This document shows positions 1 through 12,700 of a stretch of DNA of 36,301 nt, piece after piece (position 1 is the stretch's first letter; the number at the start of each line of letters is the position of its first letter). The DNA is from Sphacelaria rigidula (lineage: Eukaryota; Phaeophyceae; Sphacelariales): assembly GCA_964200075.2 (NCBI GenBank), contig CAXNAA020000018.1, positions 1-36,301 on the forward strand, given 5' to 3'. The position numbers were made by a program, and so were the translations under genes. The notes beneath the pieces are model-generated. The model was given only the letters and a program-made list of their open reading frames with translations. It made no database searches and had not been told where the DNA came from.

Positions 1-330
1 CCCCGACATCTCCCCTCTCTCCCTCCCCCCCCCCCTTCCGATCTGTGTTGTTTTGCGTGTGACCCCCCCCCCCCCCCCCCCCCTTTTCAAAGGGGATGAT
101 AATACTACGCAGTGTTTACATGGTGTGAGACGCCGATGGGGCAGTGTGTAAGTCGTGGCTGTTCCTTGAAGTGGTGATACAAGAAAATGAAGCAACGCAT
201 CGGAAGCTGTCATCTATGTGCAAGATGATCAGTACGCTTCGGGCCGAACAATCTTACCAGGATGCAGCTCACCCTTCATGCGACTCGCTGAGCACACCAC
301 GGCGCTTCGGGCTTGGTGATTGATTGTGAG
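1..330. other. Intron or upstream sequence before the first recognised exon
   Basis: No coding segment seen. It holds two long cytosine runs (about 25-35 and 66-83), the ten bases cttccgatct at 35-44, and one copy of a dispersed repeat (129-193). It probably belongs to the intron before exon 1. Confidence 0.5.
129..193. repeat. Dispersed repeat, left copy
   Basis: 65 bases alignable to 36235-36301 in the same orientation, sharing ggcagtgt, tggctgt, gaagtgg and gatac at the same spacing; most differences are transitions. Confidence 0.7.
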
Positions 331-730
331 CCTGGTCCGGCGAACACTCGGCGTGCTCCGTCCCGGCTTTGTAGTGATGCGAGGTCAATGGTCATATCGC
401 TACGGCATGCATGATCATGAGTACACCCCCGCCCCCATGACCTGCCCGGTGTTTTTTGCGCCGCAGCACTGTGGGGACGACCTGGAGAACCCGGGAGACG
501 CACTGTATGGCTGGGAATTCTTGCCTCTAAAGCCATGCGATATCGTCACCGTGGTTGCAGACACGTTTCGGGGGACTGTCCGTTACCTTGTCAACGGCGT
601 GGACGCAGGCCTCGCCTTCGGGCCACCCGGATCTGGAGCCGCTTGCGCGCTTCCCGCGAGGGAAGCGCCCTTTCTGTGGAATGATGGCGCTATCCTCTTT
701 CCCTCGTGCAGCCTTACGAATGAAAAGCAG
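331..730 (+). CDS. Exon 1: SPRY-like domain, first part
   Basis: The reading frame is open from 320 and ends at a GT donor after AAGCAG at 730, phase 0. The protein shows the late strands of a SPRY/B30.2 fold: a core around CDIVTVVADTFRGTVRYLVNG, matching the family pattern 'GDxxGxxxDxxxGxxxxxxNG', then a closing strand ILFPSCSLTNEKQ. SPRY domains bind protein partners, often substrates of ligases. The 5' border is uncertain: AG acceptors at 330, 374 and 383 are all possible and a stop lies at 317-319. The early SPRY strands must be on an upstream exon. Confidence 0.65.
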
Positions 731-3700
731 GTGATCACACTTTGAATCTTGGAACGGAATTCATGCGGGTGAGCCATGCGGTTCCACCAGCCCTCGTTGT
801 ATGTGTAAATATATATTAGGTGGCGCGTAGACCCTCACCTTTGGCACGGGGCACCCAGAGGTATGGGTATCTTGGCTGTGATGTACTATGCTCCCGGACT
901 GCGGAAGTGATTTAACTAGTGTTTGGCCCCATTAATGTACAACTTGTGTTTTTATTTTATCGCAGGTGGTTCAACTGCGGCCAGCCGGCACTCTCGGCAC
1001 ACAGCTGTGGCCTTTGTCGGTTGATCTCCACAAAACAGTAGCTTCGCTTGCTGGAAGGTTGTGCGCCACGATGGTGGCAGGTGCGTTGGTATGGAGATGA
1101 TTCACCCTTGCCACTGCATCGTCGCCTCACCTTGCTATTCTTATCTTCAGCGCACTTTGAGGTAGAATCGCAGTTTGACGTAGAATCGATGAGAAATCCC
1201 TAATTTCCTGTTTTTCCCCGATCCAGATGCCGCTCTCGGCCCGCGCAATGAGGTGACATGAAGTCAAGTGATGTTTGGTGTTGAAGGTTGTCAATTCATT
1301 TCAATCTTGCGAAGAAATGCGTGCAGCAGTACTGCTCTATTCGACAGCGCGCATGCCGCTCCTGTTGCTGACACCCAGCGCTCCCCGCCTGCGCTCATGT
1401 GCAGGAATCCCTCAAGATGAAAAAGAAGTTGCCCTGGAGCCTTGGCTACGATCACCTCTTCTCAGCGGGGGCGTGCAGGCATCTGAGAAAGTCATGGGCT
1501 CATCCGACTGGCGTAGTCTTGGCCGCCGGTCTTGGAAACAAGCATGGGATGGCGAGCAAGAAGGGCGACCGGTGCGCAGGCGCAGTTTTATGGGTTGGAC
1601 CAGCCGTGGGAGGGATGTGGCACGATATGCAACGCCTGCTGCAGAACGTGTTGGCAATGAAGATCAGAATCAAGCCAATAGCGATGTGAGCCTCGTCGTT
1701 CGAGTAATTGAAGCGACACGCATACCGAGGGGGTTGGTGTTGTGGCCAGATGATCCAGTGGTCCGTCTAACCGCCGATGTGGAGGGGCGCGATCACAGTG
1801 TTCACGAGGAGACGATGGTAGTCTCACGGTTATCTACCGCTATAAGGGTGGATTCGTTGTCTGTCGCGGGTGAGTTGCAAGCTGCCAGCGATGGTGGCAG
1901 CACGGCACAGCACCGCTTATGCCCAGCAGAGGTAACGTGCTTGGAGGATGAAACAAGGTGCGGGCAGCAAGAGCACACATTTGCGCTGCGCGTAGCGACG
2001 AGAACGTCCGCGGTTGGCAGCCATGACCGCGGCAGTTGGGTGAGTCCCGTTTCACTCAGAATTGAGGTACTGGTTGGCGGCCTTGTCACCTGTTTCGGGA
2101 AAGTGAGTCTGCCGTATACGCAGGCACTGACGACCGGAGCGAACAACAGTCGCCACGTGGTGCAGTTAAGCGGTGGGGCTGCGATGACCATCGGCGTCAA
2201 TCTGGCTATTGTCAAGCCTTGGCCCAATGACGCTGCGGATGATGCATCTCCCAGTGTATGCAAGATTCCACAGAAATTTGCAAACCAGAGCCCTCGGGTA
2301 CGAAGCGACTCTGTGGGATCCAGCAAACCTGCAGGCGGTATTCACATGCAGCGCTTTCTTCGAAGCATCGCTTCGCACAGAGCAGACAAACACACGACTT
2401 CCTCGGTCGCGGGCACTGGTGGCGAAGACCCGCTCGTCTCAAGATCAACGGATGACAATCGGACCGGCGGAGATGCCGGAACGAATAGGCAAATCGAACC
2501 AGACGAGGGTTCCCTGTTTACAGACTTGGCGAAATGGCTTGGGCGGTCACATCCTGACCCTCCGTTTCTTCGCATGGCGCTGGAGAAAACTGGCAACTAC
2601 TCGTTCCCGTATGTGGAGGCGCCGTTTGTAGCAGCGTTACTCAAACATAGCGGCCTGGTGGGTGAGGCATTCCACGCTGCGAGAATGATGGCAGTCGAGA
2701 AGGAAGGTGAGTTATCATTAGGGGTCACTCTTCAGTATTACTTTCCTCCTGTAGTTGTAAGAGAAGGTTCAGATGGTGCTAAGGATTGCTTTAGGTACGA
2801 TGTATACTCGTATTGGCATAGATATGGTCTCTTGAAATTCCCTCGCGTGCTGTCGTAGCTTGACAGGAATGTTCTTATCAAGTTCTTGGCACTCACGACG
2901 AGTAACTGTATGTGCCCATATCAGGAGCAGAAGCGGAAACGCACGTGCCGTGTCCCACGAATGACATGGCAAAGCTGTGGGGACGGGTCCGGCAGCTACG
3001 GGCGCATTTGCGTACTCAAAGACAGCAATATAAGGTAAGCCGGTCTTCTGGAATTCATCGTGCACTATTATGTGTGTTGCCATCCCATCTATTCCGGACG
3101 CTAGTCTGCACCGTTTGGTTTATGTGGGCGCGTCAGCTGGGGTCACACAGGAGAAAGGCCAATGTAGAAGTTTTTTTCTTGTGTTTTAGTACTCCACCTC
3201 CATTCAGCGGGGCCTGCCTTACTTTTTTATCGCGAGAGGAGTTCAGCGGTCCCTTCCCCTCGTCGACCGCGAAGTCATTTCTTGTGTACCCACGATATAG
3301 TCTTTCTCCACTGTTGGGTATGGTGTGAGAAAAATACTCCACCTTCCTTCTGCGGTACTTCCCTTCTTTTCTTATCGCGAGAGGCGGTCAGAGGTGCATT
3401 TCCCTCGTCGACCGTGAAGTCGACTTCTTTGTGCACCCTCGACAAAGTCGCTCTCCACTGTTTTGCGTGGTGTGAGAAAAAATCCCAGATCGTGACTGCA
3501 CCGAGATTCGAACCCACGACCCAACAACCGTCAGAAGGTTCCGAGGTTACCAACTGAGCCACCGGAGCGGCCACCAGTGAACGCTTCACTAAAGGGAAGA
3601 ACTCAAGTGTGTATTTCACGGTGGAAAAGCCACCCACGTAGGCACCAAGGTTACAGCAACTCGCTCCAACTGAACGAGAGTAGGTCCACGGATGGCATCT

Positions 3701-6700
3701 CCGCGATGCCGTTCGAGGATTGCGCCACTTCATGGTGTTTCATGCACATCGGGCGAGTTCACTGCGCAGATGTAAGCTATAACTGCAGCCATGACGATTG
3801 ATGATACATCAACCAACGCTGTAGAGTTCCGTTCTCTGAACGGAATAAGCATAGCTGGACGCTCCGGGTGTACTTGTATCACTTCGCCCCGGCTTTCACA
3901 GTACGGAATGATGGCCTGAGCTTTGATGAAGAGTGTAGGCGGATCTTAGAATAATAAACTGTGTCCATTATGCAGTCCGGTAGGTTGACCACATGATCAT
4001 ATTCGTCGGAAGTGCTGGGAAGCTCAATAGCCGTTGCGCGTGACATGGGCAGAGTTTTGGTGACACCGCTGATGTGCGCTTCTATGCTACTCCGTCAGGT
4101 TATGGCCGCAGACAACGAGCCCGGAGACACGAGAGCGACGGAATCTCTGGATCCTGCTCACGGAGACGCGTCTCACCCTGGCGATGTGACGGAAGGATTT
4201 GGCAACCTGTCAGCAGAAGAGAAAAACGAAACGGAGGCAGAAACGGAACGGGAGCAAGAACCTGACTACAACCAAGACCAGCACGCTCCCGATGGCCATG
4301 ATGACGAAGGGAAAACCTTGCATGCGGCGACCTTTGCCGAGTTGTGCACGCACATGACAGAACGTGCGAACTTCCTACTCGAGGTATCCAAGCACTGACC
4401 GATTAATTGTAAAATCGTGATTTCCACATGCTCAGCGCATACATTGGTTGTCGAGATCATGTGTTTGATCTTGGTTGACTTCGCCTACCCGAACGATGTC
4501 TACGCAACGTGAATATCTGTTTCTAGCAAAGAAAATGCCCCCGTTTCACAAATTGCGTACAGTCGATATTATGCTTAGCCTGTTCGAGCGGGATTCCAGA
4601 CCATAGAATTCAGACACGATCGTGGAACTATTTCAAGTTTAGAAGGTTATTGAATTATACCAATGGTACCAGGTAGTTATTGCGAAGCTATCACAGCGCC
4701 TATGTGTCTACCCGCACGTTGTTGACCCATATGCTGCCCACCGCATGTCCGATTTTCGCAAGTTGGCACCTTCGACGATTCGGTGTGCTAGCGCTGCGGC
4801 CGAGGGCACGTCGGCACTTATGCACCACTTGGCGGAGGAGATGTCAGACTTGCCAACACCGCCCCCGGCACGGTTGCAATCACGACTACTACGCTGGCGT
4901 TCGGAGGACCATGGCAAGGAGCGATGGAAATGCGTTGTGGATGTGTTACGCGTACAAAGCCAGGTACCCGAGAAGCCCGCTTTATTTTACTCGCCGCGAT
5001 ACCTCTTGTGCTACTTTTGATGCTTTTCTCGGGGAAACTCAACTCCGAATTTCCCCCTCTTGTCTCACTTGTATGAAGAGTATGTTGTGCTCTGCGAGGG
5101 TTACCTCGTTATTTGTACGTTTTGTACTCTGCGATGTTGTGGCTCCAATATTATATCTCGATCCCTGTGTTCCGTGTGCAGCTCCGAAGGTCCGCGTCCA
5201 TGTCCTTCCGTCCGCGTGCCAAGAGCTTGGGAAGCAGGCCACTCGTTCATGCGGAAACCTTGCCTCAGCGTGAGAACGCTCCAGGGTGAGTTGACCGTGC
5301 ACTTTTCGCCTCCAGTCGAGCACGACTGCAATTTAGCAATTGTCGCCGTGATTGCTGCAGGGGTACGATATTTGATTATCTACTTGTTGAAGCTACAGGT
5401 CCGGCGAGATCACAAATTGTTCTGGTATAACAGGTTTGCATGACGTCAGCGTGAATGTCCCTCCTCCTTCGCATATTGGATGCCGACACGTACTTGTCAG
5501 TGGGCTCAACCTGTCCAGCGACTGCATCCGAGAGGGTCACGTCATTCATCAAGGCACTTCACTAACTTTCACCAAAGATACGGACTGCAGTTTCACTTTA
5601 CATGGAGGATTGGAGAATCTGCCACGAGACAGCAGCTGTGTTTCAGGAGACGAGTCCGACGATTCAGGCGAAAGTGGATTGCTTGATGACGCAACAGCCG
5701 CAACTGCAGCTTTGCAAGTGAGGACGCGTCTTCTACAACGCCCCACCTTTTTAGAATCAATCGCAGCACCTTGTATACTTTGACGTAACATAAATGCTCT
5801 CCCCGTTGCCGTGGTGCTTGTTGTCGCACAAACAGGGGCACCCCTTGAAGTCCGGTTGTATTCATTGGTAAATTTACTTTTTTTCCTCAAGCTATCACTG
5901 ACAACATGCATGCGACAGTCACAACCCCACAAGCCTTCTACTGAAATCCAGGCGTGCACAATCTATGTCACTACGGGAGGTGCAGTGGCACCACCACGAA
6001 CTCTCAAGGCCGCCCTCCGCAACCGCACATCTCGGGCGGTCATGCGCAAATTCGGGTTGGAGGCTTTGGCTGCTCTCATACGGACACTAGCCCCAGACGG
6101 AGTCGCAGATGCATCAGTTGGGGCACACTCTACGGTTCAGGTTAGTCATGAATGTGTGCTGGACTCTGTACAGCGAACGTGTCTTTGTTGGAGTACTAAT
6201 TGAAAACTGGTTAGCGGAAGAGCACTTATACGTCGTCCTTCAAGGTGTCACTCACGCACAGTAATTTGAGGTGTTGGTCGTGGCATTCAAGGAAGTAGGT
6301 TGAAGCGATGTACCGCCCATCGAGTTGGCGGTGGCATGCCCTCGGTGCCACCGCGTGTTTGTTGTTATCCGAAATGCACGGAAATGATAGCAAACCTCTG
6401 CCGGGCACAAGCGTCCCTCAAGAGTAACCATGCCTCTCCTATCCGTTCTTGCTGACTGTGTTTTCCGTGTTCGCCGTGTTCGCCGTGTTCGCCGTGTTCA
6501 CGTCTCGGGCTGTGTGGTCTCTCAATCATGGGTTGCATAACTAGGAAGCTTTGGTGTTCCTGAGACCAGCTTTCCGGGGTTTATGTGTCAAGGTGGCCAA
6601 GGATGGGAATGAGGTAACAATTTTTTGTCTGATTATCAAATCTATGCAGCTGGTGACCACGTGATGCTGTTCACGGTTAGGACGAATAAATCATAGTACT

Positions 6701-9700
6701 CGTACATCATTTGTAATTTATACAGCTTCTCAGCTCGTGTGTCGTGCAGTATAACTCACAGGTACCCGCTTCCTACCTTCCATGAGTACCGGGGTAAATA
6801 ATGGGCACATTGTCAACCCTGCACTGCAAATTCGAATGCATCGATTGTACATGCCACGCACTTCTTACCATCATGAGTCGGGAATGCCATGTACAACTTG
6901 CTTAACCAAGTCGTTCGAGGTGAGCGCACGTACATTTTTCCCACATTCGGGCTAATGCGGGACCAACAAGTTGTACAGGTTGAACCTTCACTTCCGATGG
7001 CCCTGAACCACGCGTAATTTTCTCACAGNNNNNNNNNNTGCATATGTGTTATCCACCCTCGACTCAGCAAGACCAACAGTTTATACAGCATAACTGCTTT
7101 CGCATCATGAGGAGTCGACTCGTATGAACTCTGATTCGTCCTAACCGTGATCCTGTTCTTACGTACAGGGATGCGAGCCTAAATGCCGCGTAGAAACGCA
7201 GAGTTGCATGCGGTGTTATGTAGGTACGCTGCACGAATATGTGAGTCGGTAATCCCTCCTGGATATACTGTGTGCTCCTTCTTGTGGTCAGGCGGAAATA
7301 AAGAATGACGAGCACGATCCGCGTCATCACTACCTCAAAGGATTGGAGGGATGCTCGGCCAGTTTGTTAGCTGGGGTGCAATCCTCGTTCGAGGATTTGT
7401 ACGGGCTTCTCCAGACTTTGCTCGACCACAGTCTACAAGCGGGGCAGGTGATAAGCTTAGATTATTGCATAGCACAAACCAAATGTGCGCTGGTCTTATT
7501 TTGCGCTGAGGAAGGTAACGGCAAAGAGAGCAAACTCGTGGACTGTCGCGAAATGGCTCCCTAAAGTGCAAAGATGTATGCGCAAAGCTGCGTTCTCTCC
7601 GGGCTGACCGTCAAAGCTTCTGTGTGCTCTCGCTTCGGTTGAACATCTCGCGACATGCTCATGTGCCCGCTCAGCCTGGACTGGCCCACGTGCTCATGAC
7701 AAGTTGGGCTCTCGATTTCGAATCTCGAGACCACCGCTTCTTGGCGCACAAATCGGGCATTCTTCCTACTCTTCAAGCAATGGTGACTCTCACCAATACT
7801 GCCCGCATGGCCAGCTCTTTGTCGGCACGACTGGACCCTGCAATTGCATGCCCGGAGGGAAACAGTGTAACGGAGAAATCGACGATTTGGTGGCAGCACT
7901 GGACCCCTTGGTCTCTTGACAGCATCCGAGAAGGGTTTGTTCAGGTATTGTTCCAGTCGCAAAGCGCAGCAAGTTGTGTAGAAGAGAGCATATGAAGTAG
8001 TGGTATAGCGGTATAGCTGTACGGCAGTACTGTGGTGCATATAGGAATCATCGCAGCACGGTCCCCTGTATGCTTCTTTCGTGAGTCACATCCTTGTTTT
8101 GCTTCCCTTCGAATTAACACCTTGTTGTGCATGGTGACCAGGGGACGCTGATGGCACGTGATTTGGCCCGACACATCAGCCGCATTCCGCCGTCGACCCT
8201 TCCCCCGGGATTCCTCAAGGAAGCTGAATTACACGGGTCTGCAGCGGACATTTTGCGACGGCACTCTATGGCCTCTCTAATGCAACGATACAGCGCACTG
8301 CTGCGCACTCACCTGAAACATTCTGGAGTAGAGCTCGCGAAGCAAGTGGCTTCTGCTGCAGAGAAGCGGAATAATCTAGAGGTGACAGTGTTGACTTGTG
8401 CGCGGGAATCCACCGGTGGTGGATCCATCATCGTGTCACACGCGTTTCCCAAAGTGTTTCGTATTTCTTGTGATACTACGGTAGCTTTTGAGGAATATGG
8501 CGTCAACTCTAGTTCAATGTCACAAGACCTTGTGAAGCCGTAATCGACTCTGCGCAAGCTTGCTCTCACCGATAACCGGAGTCCACCCCATATGTACCCT
8601 TCATTCCTTTACTATTCCACCCTGACATGACTGTCGCTTCGCTTTTTCCTTTATCCTGTGCACTCCAGAACCTCGCACGTGAGCGTGTCGCCGAAATGGT
8701 TGCCCGCGGTGTTCCGGTACTCGATGAGCGGGAAGGCAAAAAGGCGCCAGAAGTCCAGCTAACTGCCCTTTGCTCTTGGGCGACCGTGCCGTTGGTTGAG
8801 TCAGTAGCGTGTACATTTGCTCGAGGCGTGATGTACATGGGCACTGGTGCCGTACCTGTAGCGGAGGCTTCGTCCGTGTTTTCATCTATAGCTAAAAGCG
8901 GAAATTACTATGAAGTGACGGTGATGAACCCGGGTGACAAGACGACAATAGGCGTTGGCCTAGCAGACCCTGACGTATTCCCAGCCACCAAGCAGATGCC
9001 CGGCTGGATTGACCATTCGTATGGTTACCATGGAGACGATGGGCGCAAGTTCGGGCGGGGTAAAACAGACAGCATATGGCCGACGTGGGTGGATGGTGAC
9101 GTGATTGGCTGCGGATTTGATCCTGCTAGGGGTGCCATATGGTAAGTCATGTGCATACTGAGTCAAGCTGGGTTGCAGAGAGCGCCCCTTTCGCCCCCCG
9201 CGCCCAGGCCTGCCCTTGTCGCGTGCGTGAGCGCCTTTGATTGCACAGAATACATGGACGACGGTATCGATTCCATTGTCTGTTATATGCCACATTCTCA
9301 GGTACACCCGGAACGGCAAGCTGCTGGGAGACGGTTTTTTGGCGGTTCACGAGTCGAATTTGGTACCAGTGGTGGGCTTTCACAGCAATGGCGAGAGTGT
9401 TCGGGTGAATTTCGGTGTCTCACCTTTTCTATATGAGGTGAGGTCGTCCATAAGCTACTCCGGGAGCGGCGGAGGCTACAAAGGCGTGGCATCTGGTTCG
9501 CACTGGGAGGTTTTGCACATGATAACCAGAGTGATGTCACCTAGGCCCTGGCGTGTCTTTCCTTGACGTAGTTCTGCACAGCTATCAGACAATTGAAGGC
9601 AACACAATACCCGACATTGTAGTTAACATCAACCGTTTTTCAACTGTTGAAGCGGTTATGAGGGCATAAATTCCACTAGGCGAGTGCTGTAAAAGGGCGC

Positions 9701-12700
9701 AGTTTCCGAAGTCAGTCGAGTGGTTGCCGACTCTTGTTGTCGGTACATTCCAGCGTTCTTGTCTGACTGTAGATGCGTGTCTGGTGGGTCTACGTAACAG
9801 GGAGATGAGGTGATCGTGGCTCCAGCTGTGCTTGCTGAGCGCGAGCGACTGCGGCAGGAGGCGTCAGAGGGGCCATTCCGAGATGCTGCCTTGGTTGAGG
9901 GCGCGGAACACGTGGCCGCCGGAGACAGAACAGACGGTGGACTGGGCGAAGGGAAGGGTGAGCAAGTACAGCCGCGGCAGAGTGGTGACCCCAGCGATTC
10001 TCGTATTCACCATTTCGAGTCGATCTCACCAGAAGCGGTGGCACCTTCTATCAAGAAATTGCAGGCAGGCGCCTCAAGTTTGCTCCGCTTTTTGGTCGCA
10101 GTCAGCATGCGGCAGGCTACGCCGGCAGCTGTTTCCGCTCCGCGGGAGGGTGTCATGCGGGAGTCAGCAAGAAATGGGTCGCCTAGTCGAGTTGAAGGTA
10201 GTCGCCAGGTGACGAGGGAGCATGGCAAGCGTTCAGCCCCATCGACGCGAACGCCGGTGGTCGGGGATGATGGAACGGCTGCGGGTGTAACCGTTGCCAG
10301 TTCGATACCGCCGACGCGAGAGCGTTCCATGTACGGAACCCCGCTTCAGCACATGCAAACGCACGTTGACAGCTTGCATCAGGTGCAGTTTGGAGTCTAT
10401 TTTGGAATGTAGACGTGAACTGGAATAAACTGTTGATTTTTTATCAGTCGCCGCCTTTCTTCGAGCGAGTGACCATGTTGAAACGAGCATATCTCAAGAC
10501 AACGGAGCAACATGTGGGCTTCCTCAAGCTCATGTTCAACTCACCATCTCATGGAAACACTATGTGCCGTCGTTTTTCTGACATGTTTCTCGTTATGCCA
10601 TTCAGGATATATTCGACCTCATTTTCCGGGAGCTTCGATTGGGTGCGCTGAGTCTCTCTCACATTTCCACCACGACAACAGACACCGCAACCCCAGACGC
10701 ATCGAAGAGGGCGCGAAGCAGAGTCGGATTCGATTTTCCCGGCCGGTCTTCGGCAGGGATGTTCGTTCCGGCAGAAGGCGTGAAACCGGAAATGCGCCGA
10801 AGCTATAGTCATGGTAGTTGCTTGCCTGGTGTAGATGGGCGCACCTCGAATATTCGTAAGGGTGTGCGTGTGTCCGGGGGAAGCACTGACGAGGAGGAAA
10901 ATGCTACTGTTCCGGACTCGGGATTGTGGGCGTTGGAGATAGGAGACGTCGAGCCGCACGTGTATGGGCAACTAGCTCTGTTGTGTTCTTTGCGAAACTA
11001 TGCGGTTGCTCGAGTGCAGCTATCCCACCCGTCGGCTCTTGGCTCCATCCTTTGCTTGCTCAAGGTCGGTTCGCCTCGGGTGCAGAGGTGAGAGCCGTTG
11101 TTGCGCATGAAGTCGGATGGATACTCACTGCAGGCTGTATCGCAGTTTGACTTTATCCCATTTTGAACTCTCGTCGGCCGCTCTCGCTGTATAGATGTAT
11201 ATGCTGCCCTAATTTGGACGAAGTGGTCAAAGTGGCACCAGTGTAGCCTATAGCTCTGATTCAGCGTTTTGCGGCTGATTTGCCTCTCGATTGTTCAGGT
11301 GCGTAATCCTTCTGCTCGGGTCTGTGCTGCCCGGCGTAGAACCGACTGTCGTTGACACTTGCTTGCCGGAGAATTGGCTTCGCCCGGAACGCGAACCTGC
11401 ATGTACACCCAACATCAGGTACGTCGTGATGCTTTAACTGAAGACCATCTTCTTGCTTTGCTGTGAGGAGGAGCGTAGGCAGGCCGTTCTCTTGCGTCGT
11501 CACCTCGAAACATGAATTCACTTTTAACCCTAAGTTGAGTCTTTGCGAATATGTTCTGCAGTCGATGAGTCTCCCTCCAGTTGTATATCTTCCCGCCTGA
11601 ATTCGGTGTGTGCAAGTGCTTGTAGCTTGAGAACGGCTAGGAACGTCGTCTTGTCGGTCATATCTAGCCTTTCGTTCCGTATGCGCGCGCGCGCATTAAG
11701 TTTGGCCTAGTTTTTGGGTTTTGAGCTTGAACGAGATTTTTTGGATGTTGCGACAATTTTTTATGCGCCTCCTGCAGCCACACTAGCAGCTGCCCGCAAG
11801 TGCTCCATGTGGCGTGACTTGTCATCAGACAGGCCGACAGGCCTGAGGCTTCAATACTTCAAGCTTCGTGGTCGTGTTTCGTGTGCCTGTTGTGCTGCGG
11901 GTCTGATCAGCGAAACGTTCAACCTTATATTCTATATACGTGGTACTATGTTGTGTTCACAAATGATAATAGGTGATAGCCCTTAAACCCTAAGCCAAGC
12001 TCATCGACTTCGTTTACATGAAGCAGCACGCAGGCCATACCAGGAACGAAGTCCGCCAGCTTGCTGTTTTCACCTTGTAACTCCCGAGGTCATGGTGGGC
12101 CCAGTGTCCGAGAAGGACGACTTTTTGGTCGCGGCCTCAGCCGCGCACTGTCGTTTTGGGACAACAAGAACAGGCCTCCCAGTTAGTATCTCGTGGCGAT
12201 GGACATTGAACTTATCCAGCAATCCTCCGCATTTATGGGGCGAGTGTTTTCGGTTCTGAGGGGGTACTTGAACTCCCGGCAGGAGAAGGCGTTAGGTGAC
12301 CAGATCGAATCGGCGGTTATGATCAAGTACAATCGGTACTGGCAGTTCGACGATATTTTCAATGTCGGCTGACGGTAGATGATGGGGGCGGGGGAAGCTG
12401 TAGCTTTGTAGCTTGCCGGGCGAGGGGTCAAAGGCTGCACTGCCCCGTGTCCAGATGCTGCAATGCCCTACTGGTGTATCATGTATAAGTGTAGTGGCGT
12501 TTGTTGTTCCCGTAGGTGTGTTAGGGCGTAGGTGTGCAGGTCGTGGCCTTCAAACTCAATGAAGAAAGTGTCATTTTTTAATTAAAATGAACATCAAAAC
12601 TTCGAACGCTCAACTTGTCGTCTTGTCCTCATGCTATAATAGAAGGCGCGCCTCGTGAGGGGATACTGCCACAACGCCACAAGAACAGGAACAAGGCGCA

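Larger units (their letters stand above)
6141..7291. other. 1.15-kb intron with an assembly gap
   Basis: No exon needed: exons 9 and 10 join in phase 0. It holds a tandem 9-base repeat (6467-6503) and ten Ns (7029-7038), so its true length is unknown. A short exon could hide in the gap. Confidence 0.5.

Noticed and set aside
1227-1252. 26-base exon between exons 2 and 3
   Set aside because: It has a good acceptor and keeps phase, but would need a 34-base intron to reach 1287; acceptor 1314 is simpler.
3490-3572. A tRNA gene on the minus strand
   Set aside because: A- and B-box and an anticodon-like loop are present, but the anticodon and T stems have mismatches, and the sequence runs into a repeat body with an A-rich tail; a SINE head explains it better.
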